Positions 14,635 to 22,758 of a stretch of DNA of 33,485 bases are shown piece after piece (within the stretch, counting starts at the first letter, position 1; each line of letters opens with the position of its first letter). The DNA is from Alphaproteobacteria bacterium UBA6411 (GTDB lineage Bacteria > Pseudomonadota > Alphaproteobacteria > CAAGCB01 > CAG-977). The position numbers and the translations under genes are program-made. Where the stretch lies: the NCBI GenBank assembly GCA_002438565.1, contig DJPN01000018.1:10402-43886 (forward strand), written 5' to 3'. The notes beneath the pieces were generated by a model. The model was given only the letters and a program-made list of their open reading frames with translations, did no database searches and had not been told where the DNA came from.

Positions 14635-15438
14635 TCACATCCCTTTATCACCCCAAACCTTTTTGCGCGCGGCGTTGATTGCGTTTTTGCGCCAGTTCCT
14701 GCGTTTCGCACGGTTTAAAATCACGACGGACGCGGCTCTGATTGCCAAAGTCGACAAATCCGTCAAGACAATCCGGCATTTGTCGCCAAACGAACGGTTG
14801 ACTTTGATTTTTGAAAAAATCTTTTTCAAAGCTTTTTTATCGACGTCTATTTCCGTCGCGCCGGAGGCGTAGCTTTTGTAGTCAAAGCGAATCAGCGTCC
14901 CGCCGTCAAACGGAATCACTTCACGCGATTTGAAATCTTTTCCTTTTTGGTACGACAAATACAAAATGTCAAAATCCGTATCGGGAAAAGCCTTTTTCAG
15001 CGTCATACCCCCCCCCCCTACAGTAGCAGGCATCGCCGTTGTTTCGTGAACGTACGGCTTTTCCAAATAGCATACCAGCACGTTCCGCGAATCTTTCAAA
15101 CGCCGCATCAAGCGGTCGATACGCCTGTCGAATTTTGCGCGGGCGGCGGGATAATCCGTTTTGAAATCCCCTTTGTACGGAAAATCATGAGTGAAAAAGT
15201 AACCGTTTCTGCGGTTTTTATAACATTCGCTGCGGCAACCGTTGCTGCCGGCGTATTCCAAATCTTCCGCGTTGAAAAAATCCGCGAAACCCGACGCGAC
15301 GGTTTCGGCACGCCCCTGAAAATCCCCAAGCGCAACCCAATCGAACGGAAACGATTGAATTTGCAATCCGTTATCGCGCAATGCCGTCGAACAGGAACAC
15401 GCTTCCCCCAAACTGAATACAAAATCGTATTTTTTCAT
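14635..15438 (-). CDS. DUF1796 putative papain-like cysteine peptidase, with a poly-G tract
   Basis: The 267-residue protein begins with the DUF1796 signature SLGEACSCSTALRDNGLQ followed by SFPFDW. The Cys in this motif is the proposed catalytic residue of a papain-like fold; activity has not been shown for most members, which commonly sit in glycan-synthesis clusters. The centre of the gene (residues 141-144) is four glycines encoded by 11 consecutive G, followed by LKKAFPDTDFDILYLSYQKGKDF. The C-terminal 40 residues are basic and helical. It overlaps the GT2 gene at ATGA. A change of one G would cut the protein nearly in half. Confidence 0.8.
   Translation of the reverse strand: MKKYDFVFSLGEACSCSTALRDNGLQIQSFPFDWVALGDFQGRAETVASGFADFFNAEDLEYAGSNGCRSECYKNRRNGYFFTHDFPYKGDFKTDYPAARAKFDRRIDRLMRRLKDSRNVLVCYLEKPYVHETTAMPATVGGGGMTLKKAFPDTDFDILYLSYQKGKDFKSREVIPFDGGTLIRFDYKSYASGATEIDVDKKALKKIFSKIKVNRSFGDKCRIVLTDLSTLAIRAASVVILNRAKRRNWRKNAINAARKKVWGDKGM
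15008..15018 (-). repeat. Run of 11 G in the DUF1796 coding sequence
   Basis: The run reads C on the plus strand and G in the coding direction. It is in frame at 11. With 10 G the next codon boundary gives an immediate TGA; with 12 G a TGA follows about 12 codons later. It is the longest G/C homopolymer in the window. Confidence 0.95.
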
Positions 15439-16220
15439 TTTTTCCCCTGCCTTTTCAAAATGCGGTCAATCCGTTGCGCTTCAACGGCTTTTGCGATTTT
15501 CAGCCAGCGAAACATGGCCAGCACCATGGCCTGCGAAAAGCCTTTTGCCCCCTGCAAAAAATACCGCTGTGTAAAGAAATAGCGTAAAAACTGATACGGA
15601 AACTCCCAATACAAGCGAAACACCGATATTTTCCGATGCTTTTGCGCCATCATCCGCTGCAGTTCGGAGCTGTGTTTGTTGTATTTGTCGACCGCTTGTT
15701 CCAAAGTCATCAAAGAATAGTGATACACTTCGTTTTTCAGCTGTCCGATTTTGATGTTTTTCGGCACGGCGACTCTGTCTTTGTTTTGTTTGTCGGGCGG
15801 AACGGTCATCAAAGATTTGTCATACAAACGCACTACATTAAACCTCAAAGCGAACGGATTCGGCTTTTCGTCATACGGATACATATTCGCGATTTTCACA
15901 TTGTACGCGCGATATTTAGTCCCGATTTGCTTGATTTTCAAAATCTCGTCAACCAAAGCGTCCGACAGCACTTCATCGGCGTCCAGCATCAAAACAAAGT
16001 CGTTTGCGCACAATCCTTCGGCGTAATGTTTCTGGTCGCAGTAGCTTTTCCAGCCGTGAAAAAACGTTTTTGCCCCGAAACTTTCCGCGATTTTCATCGT
16101 CGCGTCCGTACTGCCGCTGTCGACAACAACGATTTCATCGGCGACTTTTGCGGCTTGAGCCAACGTCCGTTCCAGCCGCGCCGCTTCGTTGCAAGTAATC
16201 ATGTAAACGGATAATTTCAT
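15435..16220 (-). CDS. Family 2 glycosyltransferase, WaaE/LgtF-like
   Basis: This is predicted to add a sugar, probably glucose, to a lipopolysaccharide core or similar surface glycan at the inner membrane. The 261-residue protein has SVYMITCNEAARLERTL, EIVVVDSGSTDATM and the DXD-type LMLDADEVLS, the standard GT-A layout of the WaaE/LgtF group, and a C-terminal amphipathic, basic region (FRLYWEFPYQFLRYFFTQRY) likely to sit on the membrane. It overlaps both neighbours by four bases at ATGA, so the three genes 17851-14635 form a tightly coupled operon. Confidence 0.9.
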   Translation of the reverse strand: MKLSVYMITCNEAARLERTLAQAAKVADEIVVVDSGSTDATMKIAESFGAKTFFHGWKSYCDQKHYAEGLCANDFVLMLDADEVLSDALVDEILKIKQIGTKYRAYNVKIANMYPYDEKPNPFALRFNVVRLYDKSLMTVPPDKQNKDRVAVPKNIKIGQLKNEVYHYSLMTLEQAVDKYNKHSSELQRMMAQKHRKISVFRLYWEFPYQFLRYFFTQRYFLQGAKGFSQAMVLAMFRWLKIAKAVEAQRIDRILKRQGKK

Positions 16221-17851
16221 TTTTGGTTTCCTTGAAAATACTGTTTCAGAAACTGAATGTCGCCGGCTTTCATCGTTCCATCGGGCTGACGCAGAATATT
16301 TAAAAAAGCGTATTCTTCATACAGGTTGTTGCCGTGAATGAAAAAAGAATTCGCCTGTTCGTTCGGGTTGTTCAAATCGTATCCGAACAAAGACACAAAC
16401 AGCTTTCCGATTTCGTAGTGCGTCCAAGCCTTGCGCTCCAACGGCAGCAAAGCGTCGGAATAAAACAAAAACGGCACGGCGGCAACATCCAAACGCATGA
16501 TGTTATGCCCGAACAGACCGTTCTGTCCCAATAGCTGGCCGTGATCGGACGTCATCGCAAATACGCCTTTGCCGCCGTCCAGAGATTTAAAATACCCGAA
16601 CAAATCCGCTGTCACGGAATCCAGATACAGCATCGCGTTGCGATAAGTGTTTTGCTGATATTTCGTCCGTTTTTTGGAGGTTGTCGGAAAAACGGAAAAC
16701 TCGCCTTTTCTGTGGCTGTAGTTTTTTTCGTAAGGCGAGTGCGTATTGCGGAAATTCAAAACGACGAAATGCTTTCCCTGCGTCAGCTCCCTTTGTTTTA
16801 ATAAATCAAGCAGGCAATCCTCATGCTTTATCAAACAGCTGTCGTCAATATTTTCCATTGTGACAACATCGTCGATGAAATGCGTTCCGATTTCATGGGT
16901 TTGCTTGGCGTCTTGAACGGAAAGGAAGTGGGTCGCGTATCCCGATTGTTTTGCCAAACGGAACAAATTCGCCGTTTTGTCCTTTATCGGGGCAAGATTC
17001 CCCGGTTCGCGCATGACGTTGAAAAAAATCGGCAAAGCGGCATGGGTCGACACCGCGCCCGCATACGCGCGAAACGCTTGGAATTTCGGATTTTCAACCA
17101 GTTTGTCCAGTTTGGGCGTCGTTTTTTCCTTGCCGCCCAAAACATGCATTTCATCGGACGTCGTGCTTTCGCCCATAATCAAAAAAACAAGCCTCGGCGT
17201 TTCACGTCCCGTTTCCGAAACGGTGTAAGGTTTGTAAAAGCCGGCGGGAATCATATCTTCGACATTATCCGTCAAACGTTCTTTGACGATAAAGTAAGAA
17301 AACGCATTCAATGAGTTATGCAAAGAATAACGGGTTTCGGTGGGCAGAAAGTGTTTCAAGGACTTGCGCGCCGCCCGTTCCGGCTTTACCCCCAGAGCAA
17401 CGACGACCGCCAGCACGGCAAGCCATGAAAAGCCCCACAAACGCCGGTATTTGAAAAACACAAAAAACAGCGCGCCGAAACACGCCAGCAACATCGGCGT
17501 CACAAATCCGACCGAACGCAAAGACGCCTTTCCCGTTTCGACGACTTCGCCGAATTCCTTGAACACTTTGGAAATGTCCGTCGGGTTAATCGGCTGTCCG
17601 AAATAAGCAATATGGTTGACCTGTATCAGTTGCATGACCAGCAAAGAAAGCATCACCAGACAAAACAGCGTTTTTCCGCCCAAAGACAAAAAGAAACCGA
17701 AAACAATCAGCGCGAAAACGAATGCCGCGTCGAAATTGTAATGAACGAACGTCCGCACCTGTTCCATTACGAAATCGGGCAACAGCATAAAAAAAGCGAA
17801 CAAACAGCCGAACAACAAATTCGGTTTGAATTTTTTCAACCAGATGAACAT
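16217..17851 (-). CDS. Phosphoethanolamine-transferase-like membrane protein (EptA/sulfatase fold)
   Basis: This is predicted to transfer phosphoethanolamine, or a similar phospho-group, from a phospholipid to lipid A, core sugars or another glycan on the periplasmic face. The 544-residue protein has about five hydrophobic segments in the first 175 residues, then a sulfatase-fold domain. Key features are FLIMGESTTSDEMHVLG (metal-binding Glu and Thr nucleophile region), NFRNTHSPY, and TSDHGQLLGQNGLFGH (metal-binding Asp-His and His). It is first in the operon with the GT2 and DUF1796 genes. The exact acceptor cannot be read from sequence; a phosphoglycerol transferase is an alternative. Confidence 0.82.
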   Translation of the reverse strand: MFIWLKKFKPNLLFGCLFAFFMLLPDFVMEQVRTFVHYNFDAAFVFALIVFGFFLSLGGKTLFCLVMLSLLVMQLIQVNHIAYFGQPINPTDISKVFKEFGEVVETGKASLRSVGFVTPMLLACFGALFFVFFKYRRLWGFSWLAVLAVVVALGVKPERAARKSLKHFLPTETRYSLHNSLNAFSYFIVKERLTDNVEDMIPAGFYKPYTVSETGRETPRLVFLIMGESTTSDEMHVLGGKEKTTPKLDKLVENPKFQAFRAYAGAVSTHAALPIFFNVMREPGNLAPIKDKTANLFRLAKQSGYATHFLSVQDAKQTHEIGTHFIDDVVTMENIDDSCLIKHEDCLLDLLKQRELTQGKHFVVLNFRNTHSPYEKNYSHRKGEFSVFPTTSKKRTKYQQNTYRNAMLYLDSVTADLFGYFKSLDGGKGVFAMTSDHGQLLGQNGLFGHNIMRLDVAAVPFLFYSDALLPLERKAWTHYEIGKLFVSLFGYDLNNPNEQANSFFIHGNNLYEEYAFLNILRQPDGTMKAGDIQFLKQYFQGNQK

Positions 17852-17910
17852 TCCAGCATCCTCCGTTCACATATTTTAACAAAACCCGTCGGGTTGCAAG
17901 CAATTTCATA

Positions 17911-17939
17911 TTGCTTTCGCCGCATTTGGCTAATACACT
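17911..17939 (+). promoter_or_regulatory. Promoter of the GT4 gene
   Basis: TTGCTT and TACACT are 17 bases apart, 27 bases before the GT4 start codon, in the divergent gap between the glycan operon and the GT4 gene. Confidence 0.65.
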
Positions 17940-17965
17940 GGCCAAAAACGGGAAAGGATGAAAAA

Positions 17966-19018
17966 ATGCGCATTGTCAATGTGATGATCAGCAAAGTTCT
18001 GGGCGGCGTCGAACAGGCTTTCGACGATTACGGGCGCGCGCTGGCTCTGGCGGGACATGAAGTTTTGGCCGTTATGGATGCCCGCGGCAAAACGGCGGAA
18101 CGGTTCAAGACGGCGGAACATATCACGCCGTACTTCATCCGTTTCAACCGCTGGAATGTCTTTTTGCTGATTCCGCTGTATTTCAGACTGAAAAAATTCG
18201 CCCCCGATCTGATTATCCTTCACAGTAAAAAAGCTATTGATTTATTCAATTTTTTAGCGAAGCTGTTTAAAATTAAAACCGTTGCCGTCGCGCACAATCC
18301 GAAATTAAAAAAAATCGACAAATGCAATGCCGTTTTTTCCATTACGCAGTATCAAAAGGACATTTTTGTTCAAAAAGGACTAAATTCGGACAACATTTTC
18401 GTCATTCCGAACATGATTGACGACAACCGCCCGCTTGCCGCCGAAAAGCCGTTCGCCCATCCCCCCGTCATCGGCGTTATCGGACGTTTTGACCCGATGA
18501 AAGGTTTTCCCGATTTTGTCAAAGCCTTGGGCGAACTGAAACGGGAAAACATCCCGTTCAAAGGCGTCATCGGCGGTGCGCCGACAGGAAAAGACAGAAA
18601 GGAATACGACACAATCGTGTCCTTGATTCAAGAATTGAATCTGCAAAACGATATTGAAATGGCAGGCTGGTTTTCAAACAAGGACGATTTTTACAATCTG
18701 ACTGACATCTTTGTTCTGTCGTCAAATTACGAACCGTTCGGCATTGTTTTGCTGGAAGCCATGGTGCGCACAAAGCCTGTCGTGTCATCTTTGGCCGAGG
18801 GACCGCGCGAAATTTTTGCCGACAACACTGCCGCATACACGTTTCCCGTCGGAAACTGGAAAGCACTGGCGGATTGTTTGAAATCGGCACTGTCCGACGA
18901 ACATTCGGCCCGGCAAAAAGCAGTAGAAGGCTATAATTTGGTGCAAAACCGCTATTTATTGGCTTCCGTTGCACAAAAACTGGATATTGCCGTTCGGAAT
19001 GTCGCTGCCGGAAAATAA
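17966..19018 (+). CDS. Family 4 glycosyltransferase
   Basis: This is a retaining GT-B transferase for surface glycan assembly. The 350-residue protein starts MRIVNVMISKVLGGVEQAF, with the glycine-rich acceptor-side loop of GT4 enzymes. The nucleotide-sugar side has GVIGRFDPMKGFPDFVKAL (family motif with Arg and Lys) and EPFGIVLLEAM, the conserved E-x7-E. I chose the ATG at 17966, which has GGAAAGGA seven bases upstream; the frame stays open upstream into the divergent operon but no initiation site fits there. It is transcribed away from the phosphoethanolamine-transferase operon and probably serves the same glycan. It follows a good promoter. Confidence 0.92.
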   Translation: MRIVNVMISKVLGGVEQAFDDYGRALALAGHEVLAVMDARGKTAERFKTAEHITPYFIRFNRWNVFLLIPLYFRLKKFAPDLIILHSKKAIDLFNFLAKLFKIKTVAVAHNPKLKKIDKCNAVFSITQYQKDIFVQKGLNSDNIFVIPNMIDDNRPLAAEKPFAHPPVIGVIGRFDPMKGFPDFVKALGELKRENIPFKGVIGGAPTGKDRKEYDTIVSLIQELNLQNDIEMAGWFSNKDDFYNLTDIFVLSSNYEPFGIVLLEAMVRTKPVVSSLAEGPREIFADNTAAYTFPVGNWKALADCLKSALSDEHSARQKAVEGYNLVQNRYLLASVAQKLDIAVRNVAAGK

Positions 19019-19020
19019 AT

Positions 19021-19110
19021 CCCGCCCGACTTGAAACAAAAGAACGTTTTGTACGGAGGAGAAATCTTCTGTCCCGTTCGGGCGGTTATCGGTATAACGC
19101 AATCGGGCGT
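19021..19110 (+). other. Structured intergenic segment with alternative stems
   Basis: After the GT4 stop, CGCCCGA (19023-19029) can pair with TCGGGCG at 19078-19084 or with a second copy at 19103-19109. Inside the first stem are two smaller hairpins (ACAAAA/TTTTGT and AGGAGA/TCTTCT). A GTTAT/ATAAC hairpin follows at 19085-19098. There is no T-run for a plus-strand terminator. It could be a 3' UTR structure, a Rho-region or a small RNA. Confidence 0.45.
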
Positions 19111-19130
19111 CCGAAACTTACGAAAAAAAA

Positions 19131-20279
19131 TCATTCAATGTCATGTTCGTTGACGCGGTCGCGCAACTCGTCACGAACAAAATCCTGCTGAACACGGCTT
19201 TGTTCCGCTTGACGCGCGGCGCCCGCACCCAGCAGGTTTTCATAGTCTTCGCGAATTCGGGCGGCTTGAACCGCAACGGCTTGGAAGCGGATGGCTTCGG
19301 CCTGTTCGGCGGCGTATTGCGCGGCAAAGTCGTCTTTTTCACCGATTCGAGCGGCCTTGTCAAACGTTTCCGCCGCTTTTTCAGATTTGCCGCTTTCGGC
19401 GTACGCGCGCCCCATCATCGCCACCGTAAGAGGATTGTCGGGTTCGCGTTCATCGGATTCTTTCAGTTCTTCAAAACTGCGTTCGGGATTGTACGGACGC
19501 GTCAGAACGGCAATCGCGCGGTGCAAAACCGCCGATTCGTGCAAAGCGTCCCGTTTGACGTCTCCGCGATGCGTCGCTTCGGCGCGTTTGTCAGCATCAT
19601 CCGCGCGGCGGGACAAATATTCGCAGGCGTCTTCGCAATCCCCGCGCAGCAAAGCGCTCAAAGCCCCTTTGCGTTCAAAATCGGAATCCATGCCGATAAT
19701 CGCGGTTCTGAAATCGTTTCGTTTCAAAAAAGCTTCCATCGCCTCTATCATCGGCTGCAGTTCCATCGGCGGAATGTCCGCGGCGCATCGCGACGTCAGC
19801 GCTTTTGCCAACGCCTGCCCCGCCAGTCCCTTGTCGGACAGGGATAAAATATCGTCAATCAGCTTTTCGGCCTGTTCGCGCAATCCCGCCACGACTTCCC
19901 TGTTTTCGCCCAATTCGTCGATTTCTTTGGCGCGTTCTTCCTCCTGCCGTATCAATTCGGCGGGTTTTTCCTTGTCATTTCCCAGCAGTTCAAACAATTC
20001 TTTGAGCTGTTCCTGTTCCGATTTTTCCTTGACGGGCTCCTGCTGTCTGGAATGATCCGCCGATTCGGCTTCCGAAACGCCGTCCCCCTCTTTGCTTGAA
20101 GCCGGAGATTTTCCCAAATCCGCCAAACAGCCCAACGCGCCGTCGTTCGACGCGCCTTTCGGGGAAAACAGTCTGCGCGCCAGCCGCGCCGCCAATATGG
20201 CGCCGACCCCGAACGCCCCCCACATGAACGGGGACGAAAAGTTTGAAACGGAAGTGAAAAGATTCGGGTCGACGAACAT
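19131..20279 (-). CDS. Membrane-anchored TPR protein
   Basis: I do not recognise a named family. The 382-residue protein has one N-terminal membrane segment (residues about 18-37, MWGAFGVGAILAARLARRLF), an acidic low-complexity linker, a long charged helical stretch of coiled-coil character (about residues 85-150), and TPR-like helices toward the C-terminus (NPLTVAMMGRAYAESGKSEKAAETFDKA). It ends in a charged Gln/Arg-rich helix. This layout suggests an inner-membrane scaffold with a large soluble domain. I chose the ATG at 20279, although its ribosome site is weak; a TTG at 20363 in frame would add 28 residues. It is divergent from the EEP-like gene. Confidence 0.75.
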   Translation of the reverse strand: MFVDPNLFTSVSNFSSPFMWGAFGVGAILAARLARRLFSPKGASNDGALGCLADLGKSPASSKEGDGVSEAESADHSRQQEPVKEKSEQEQLKELFELLGNDKEKPAELIRQEEERAKEIDELGENREVVAGLREQAEKLIDDILSLSDKGLAGQALAKALTSRCAADIPPMELQPMIEAMEAFLKRNDFRTAIIGMDSDFERKGALSALLRGDCEDACEYLSRRADDADKRAEATHRGDVKRDALHESAVLHRAIAVLTRPYNPERSFEELKESDEREPDNPLTVAMMGRAYAESGKSEKAAETFDKAARIGEKDDFAAQYAAEQAEAIRFQAVAVQAARIREDYENLLGAGAARQAEQSRVQQDFVRDELRDRVNEHDIE

Positions 20280-20317
20280 ATTTTGATTTGCTTTCACAGG
20301 AAATGTTTTATACGTTA

Positions 20318-20345
20318 AGCATAACAGACTTATTTTTTTACACAA
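20318..20345 (-). promoter_or_regulatory. Promoter of the membrane TPR gene
   Basis: On the minus strand TTGTGT and TATGCT are 16 bases apart, 39 bases before the ATG at 20279. This supports the shorter start over the TTG at 20363, which would lie upstream of the -35 box. Confidence 0.6.
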
Positions 20346-20362
20346 CGGTTTGAGTCGAAACA

Positions 20363-21388
20363 ATGGGTTATTTATCTAAACGCAAGTTTCAAGAACGCGA
20401 ACGTTCCACAACGCTGTTTCTGCTGATGGCGATTCCGACGCTGACTTTGCTGGGCACGCTGGGGCGCAGCGCGGATTGGCGGCTGGACTACATCGGCGAA
20501 TTCAAAACGCAGGCGGCTTTTTTAAGCATCGCTCTGGCTTTGTGGTGCGCGGTTAAAAAGCGTGCCCTTGAAACAGCGGTGTTTGCGGTTTTCGCCGTGC
20601 TGAATTTGGCTTTGGTCGCTTCGCATTATCATTTAAGCGAACGCGAATCCCGCCTGCCCGAAGATTATTCTCACTTCACGTTTCTGTATCAGGACTTGAA
20701 AGGCGCGGACGAACACGCCGACGCCGTGCGCCAAGTGCTGGATTCGACGGATGCCGACGTGGTGTTTTGGACGAACGTCCCCGTCGACATTTACCGCAAA
20801 TTGAACGAAATCAAGGGCGGTTATTACCTGCAGAACCAGTCGTTCAACAAACAGGGCAAAATGATGCTGGTCATGGCGCGCACCCCCGGAACGGCGCGCG
20901 GATTGATTGACGACGATGCGGGCATTTGGGTTTCGCGCGTTATCGGCACGCGCAAGCTGACGCTGGCGCTGACGTCTTTGGGCGATCCGTGGAATCAAAA
21001 AGGATATCATACCGCCAAGGAAAAAGTCGCCGCTTTGGCGAATTTTGTACGCAGCCGCGACGACCCCGTCGTTTTAATCGGCGGATTCGGCGCATCGGGA
21101 TGGAGCTATTTGCTTAAACCTTTGGAAGACATCGGCGGATTGCAAACCGACAGCACGGTCGTGCTGACATCCGCGGCAAACCGTCCGTGGTTTTTGCGCA
21201 GGCCGACGGATTACGTTTATGTCCATCCCGGAATGGAAGTGGCGGATTTGCGCGCGACCGAACCGTTCGGCACGAACCATGTCGGGCTGACGGGAACGCT
21301 GAAAATCGCCCCGATACGCAAAGAAATCGAATTCTTTGAACTGGAGCCCACCCTGCCCGAGGAAGAATTGCTTCAGCCGCCCTTATAA
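20363..21388 (+). CDS. Membrane-anchored EEP-fold protein with degenerate active site
   Basis: This looks like an endonuclease/exonuclease/phosphatase-superfamily protein of the YafD-type layout: two or three hydrophobic segments in the first 95 residues (FLLMAIPTLTLLGTL; FLSIALALWCAV; AVFAVFAVLNLALVASHYH), then a soluble domain. The expected catalytic GDFN reads GGFG (residues 240-243), the later D-H/V strand reads TDYVYVHPG, and the terminal SDH reads TNHVGLTG. The metal-binding Asp, the Asn and the last Asp are therefore absent. The protein probably binds something rather than cutting it. Enzyme function is not expected. The last six bases are shared tail to tail with the next gene. Confidence 0.7.
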   Translation: MGYLSKRKFQERERSTTLFLLMAIPTLTLLGTLGRSADWRLDYIGEFKTQAAFLSIALALWCAVKKRALETAVFAVFAVLNLALVASHYHLSERESRLPEDYSHFTFLYQDLKGADEHADAVRQVLDSTDADVVFWTNVPVDIYRKLNEIKGGYYLQNQSFNKQGKMMLVMARTPGTARGLIDDDAGIWVSRVIGTRKLTLALTSLGDPWNQKGYHTAKEKVAALANFVRSRDDPVVLIGGFGASGWSYLLKPLEDIGGLQTDSTVVLTSAANRPWFLRRPTDYVYVHPGMEVADLRATEPFGTNHVGLTGTLKIAPIRKEIEFFELEPTLPEEELLQPPL

Positions 21389-22615
21389 AGCGGCAATCCT
21401 TTGTTTGAATTCAGCAGCGTGTTCGTCGTCGCCGTTTTCCGCAAAAAGCGCGGCGGCCTTTTCCCAGTATTCGGCGGCGCGCTGTTTGTCGCCTTTGTTT
21501 TTAGCAATCAGCCCCAAGTTGCAGCAGTCCGAAGCCATTCCGAACGCGCGGTGCAGGCGCTGTTCCAAATGCAGAGAATCCTTGAAACGGCTTTCGGCTT
21601 CGTCATAGCGGCGGCGGCGCAGGTAGAACAAGCCCAAGGTCGATGACGCATTGGCGACTTCGTTTTGTTTTTTCAGCTTTTTAAACAGTTTCAGCGCCGA
21701 CAGCAGCAATGTTTCGATTTGCGTGTCCTCGGCGGATTCCTCCAGCCGCAGGCGCGCGTACAGCAAAGAATTGTCGGCGATTTCAAATTCATCCTCACAA
21801 GCCAAAGCGCGCTGCAAAGCCTCGAACGCGGTATTCAAAGCAAGCTTTCCCGTCCGCGTCAGCGTCAAATCGTTCATGACGCGGCTTTGCATCAGTTTGT
21901 CGTCCGTTTTTTCAAACAAAGCCAACGCCTGCGTCAAATGTTCGTCCGCCTTGTCCGGATTTCCCGCGCGCAGAAAGCACAGCCCCAGCTGCCGCCATTC
22001 GCACGCGGCGTCAAAATCGGCGTCCAGTTCTTCGTAAAGCTTCAACGCTTCGGTGTGATACGCCAACGCTTCGTCAAAACGGTCGCAAGCTTCGCACACC
22101 ATGCCCAGATTGCCCGCGGATTCCGCCACGCCTTTTCGCCAGTTGTGTTTTTCGGCGACTTTGCGGGCGGTCAAAAACAGCTCCTCCGCGCTTTCAAAAG
22201 CCGCGCCCAGACGGTACACCGTCCCCAAACGGTTGGCGGCGCGGAAGTATTCGGCTTCCTCGCCCATGTCTTCAAACACGCGCAAAGCCATGGACAGCAG
22301 GCGTTCGGCTTCCGCCAAGTTCGCCTGATGCACGGACACGAAAGCCAAATCGGCATACGCTTTGGCATAGGCAAACTTGTTTTGTTTCCAATGCAGCAGG
22401 GTTTTCAGCCGCACGCGCGGAATTCCGTTTTTAAAGGAAAAAAAACGCCCCTCTTCAAAAATTTTGGTCAAAGCCTGTTCGGCTTCGGCGTATCGGGCGT
22501 CGTCCAGCAGGGCGCGCCCCAAATCCAGCCAGTTTTCGATTTTGTCGGGTTCGTTTTGGCAAATCAAACGGCAGTTTTCTATCAGTTGTTTTGTTTTTTC
22601 ATGCGCTTGATTCAT
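21383..22615 (-). CDS. Soluble TPR-repeat protein
   Basis: The 410-residue protein is made almost wholly of tetratricopeptide-type helical pairs. Examples are NWLDLGRALLDDARYAEAEQAL, ALAYHTEALKLYEELD, DEHLTQALALFEK, LGLFYLRRRRYDEAESRFKD and LGLIAKNKGDKQRAAEYWEK. There is no signal peptide or membrane segment, so it should be cytoplasmic and act as a protein-interaction scaffold. No enzymatic domain is visible. The ATG has AAGGAG eight bases upstream. It is convergent and overlapping with the EEP-like gene and divergent from the Lon-like protease. Confidence 0.85.
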   Translation of the reverse strand: MNQAHEKTKQLIENCRLICQNEPDKIENWLDLGRALLDDARYAEAEQALTKIFEEGRFFSFKNGIPRVRLKTLLHWKQNKFAYAKAYADLAFVSVHQANLAEAERLLSMALRVFEDMGEEAEYFRAANRLGTVYRLGAAFESAEELFLTARKVAEKHNWRKGVAESAGNLGMVCEACDRFDEALAYHTEALKLYEELDADFDAACEWRQLGLCFLRAGNPDKADEHLTQALALFEKTDDKLMQSRVMNDLTLTRTGKLALNTAFEALQRALACEDEFEIADNSLLYARLRLEESAEDTQIETLLLSALKLFKKLKKQNEVANASSTLGLFYLRRRRYDEAESRFKDSLHLEQRLHRAFGMASDCCNLGLIAKNKGDKQRAAEYWEKAAALFAENGDDEHAAEFKQRIAAL

Positions 22616-22758
22616 AATTTCGCTCCTTGCTGCATTATTTAGGATAGCGTCGGGCGGTTTTAAATTCCTTAACGAAAATATTTTTCAAAGTTAAGCGCTG
22701 TTTTACCTTTTCTGTTTATAAAGGGCATACTGAAATCAGAATCGAAAGGTTTACCTCC

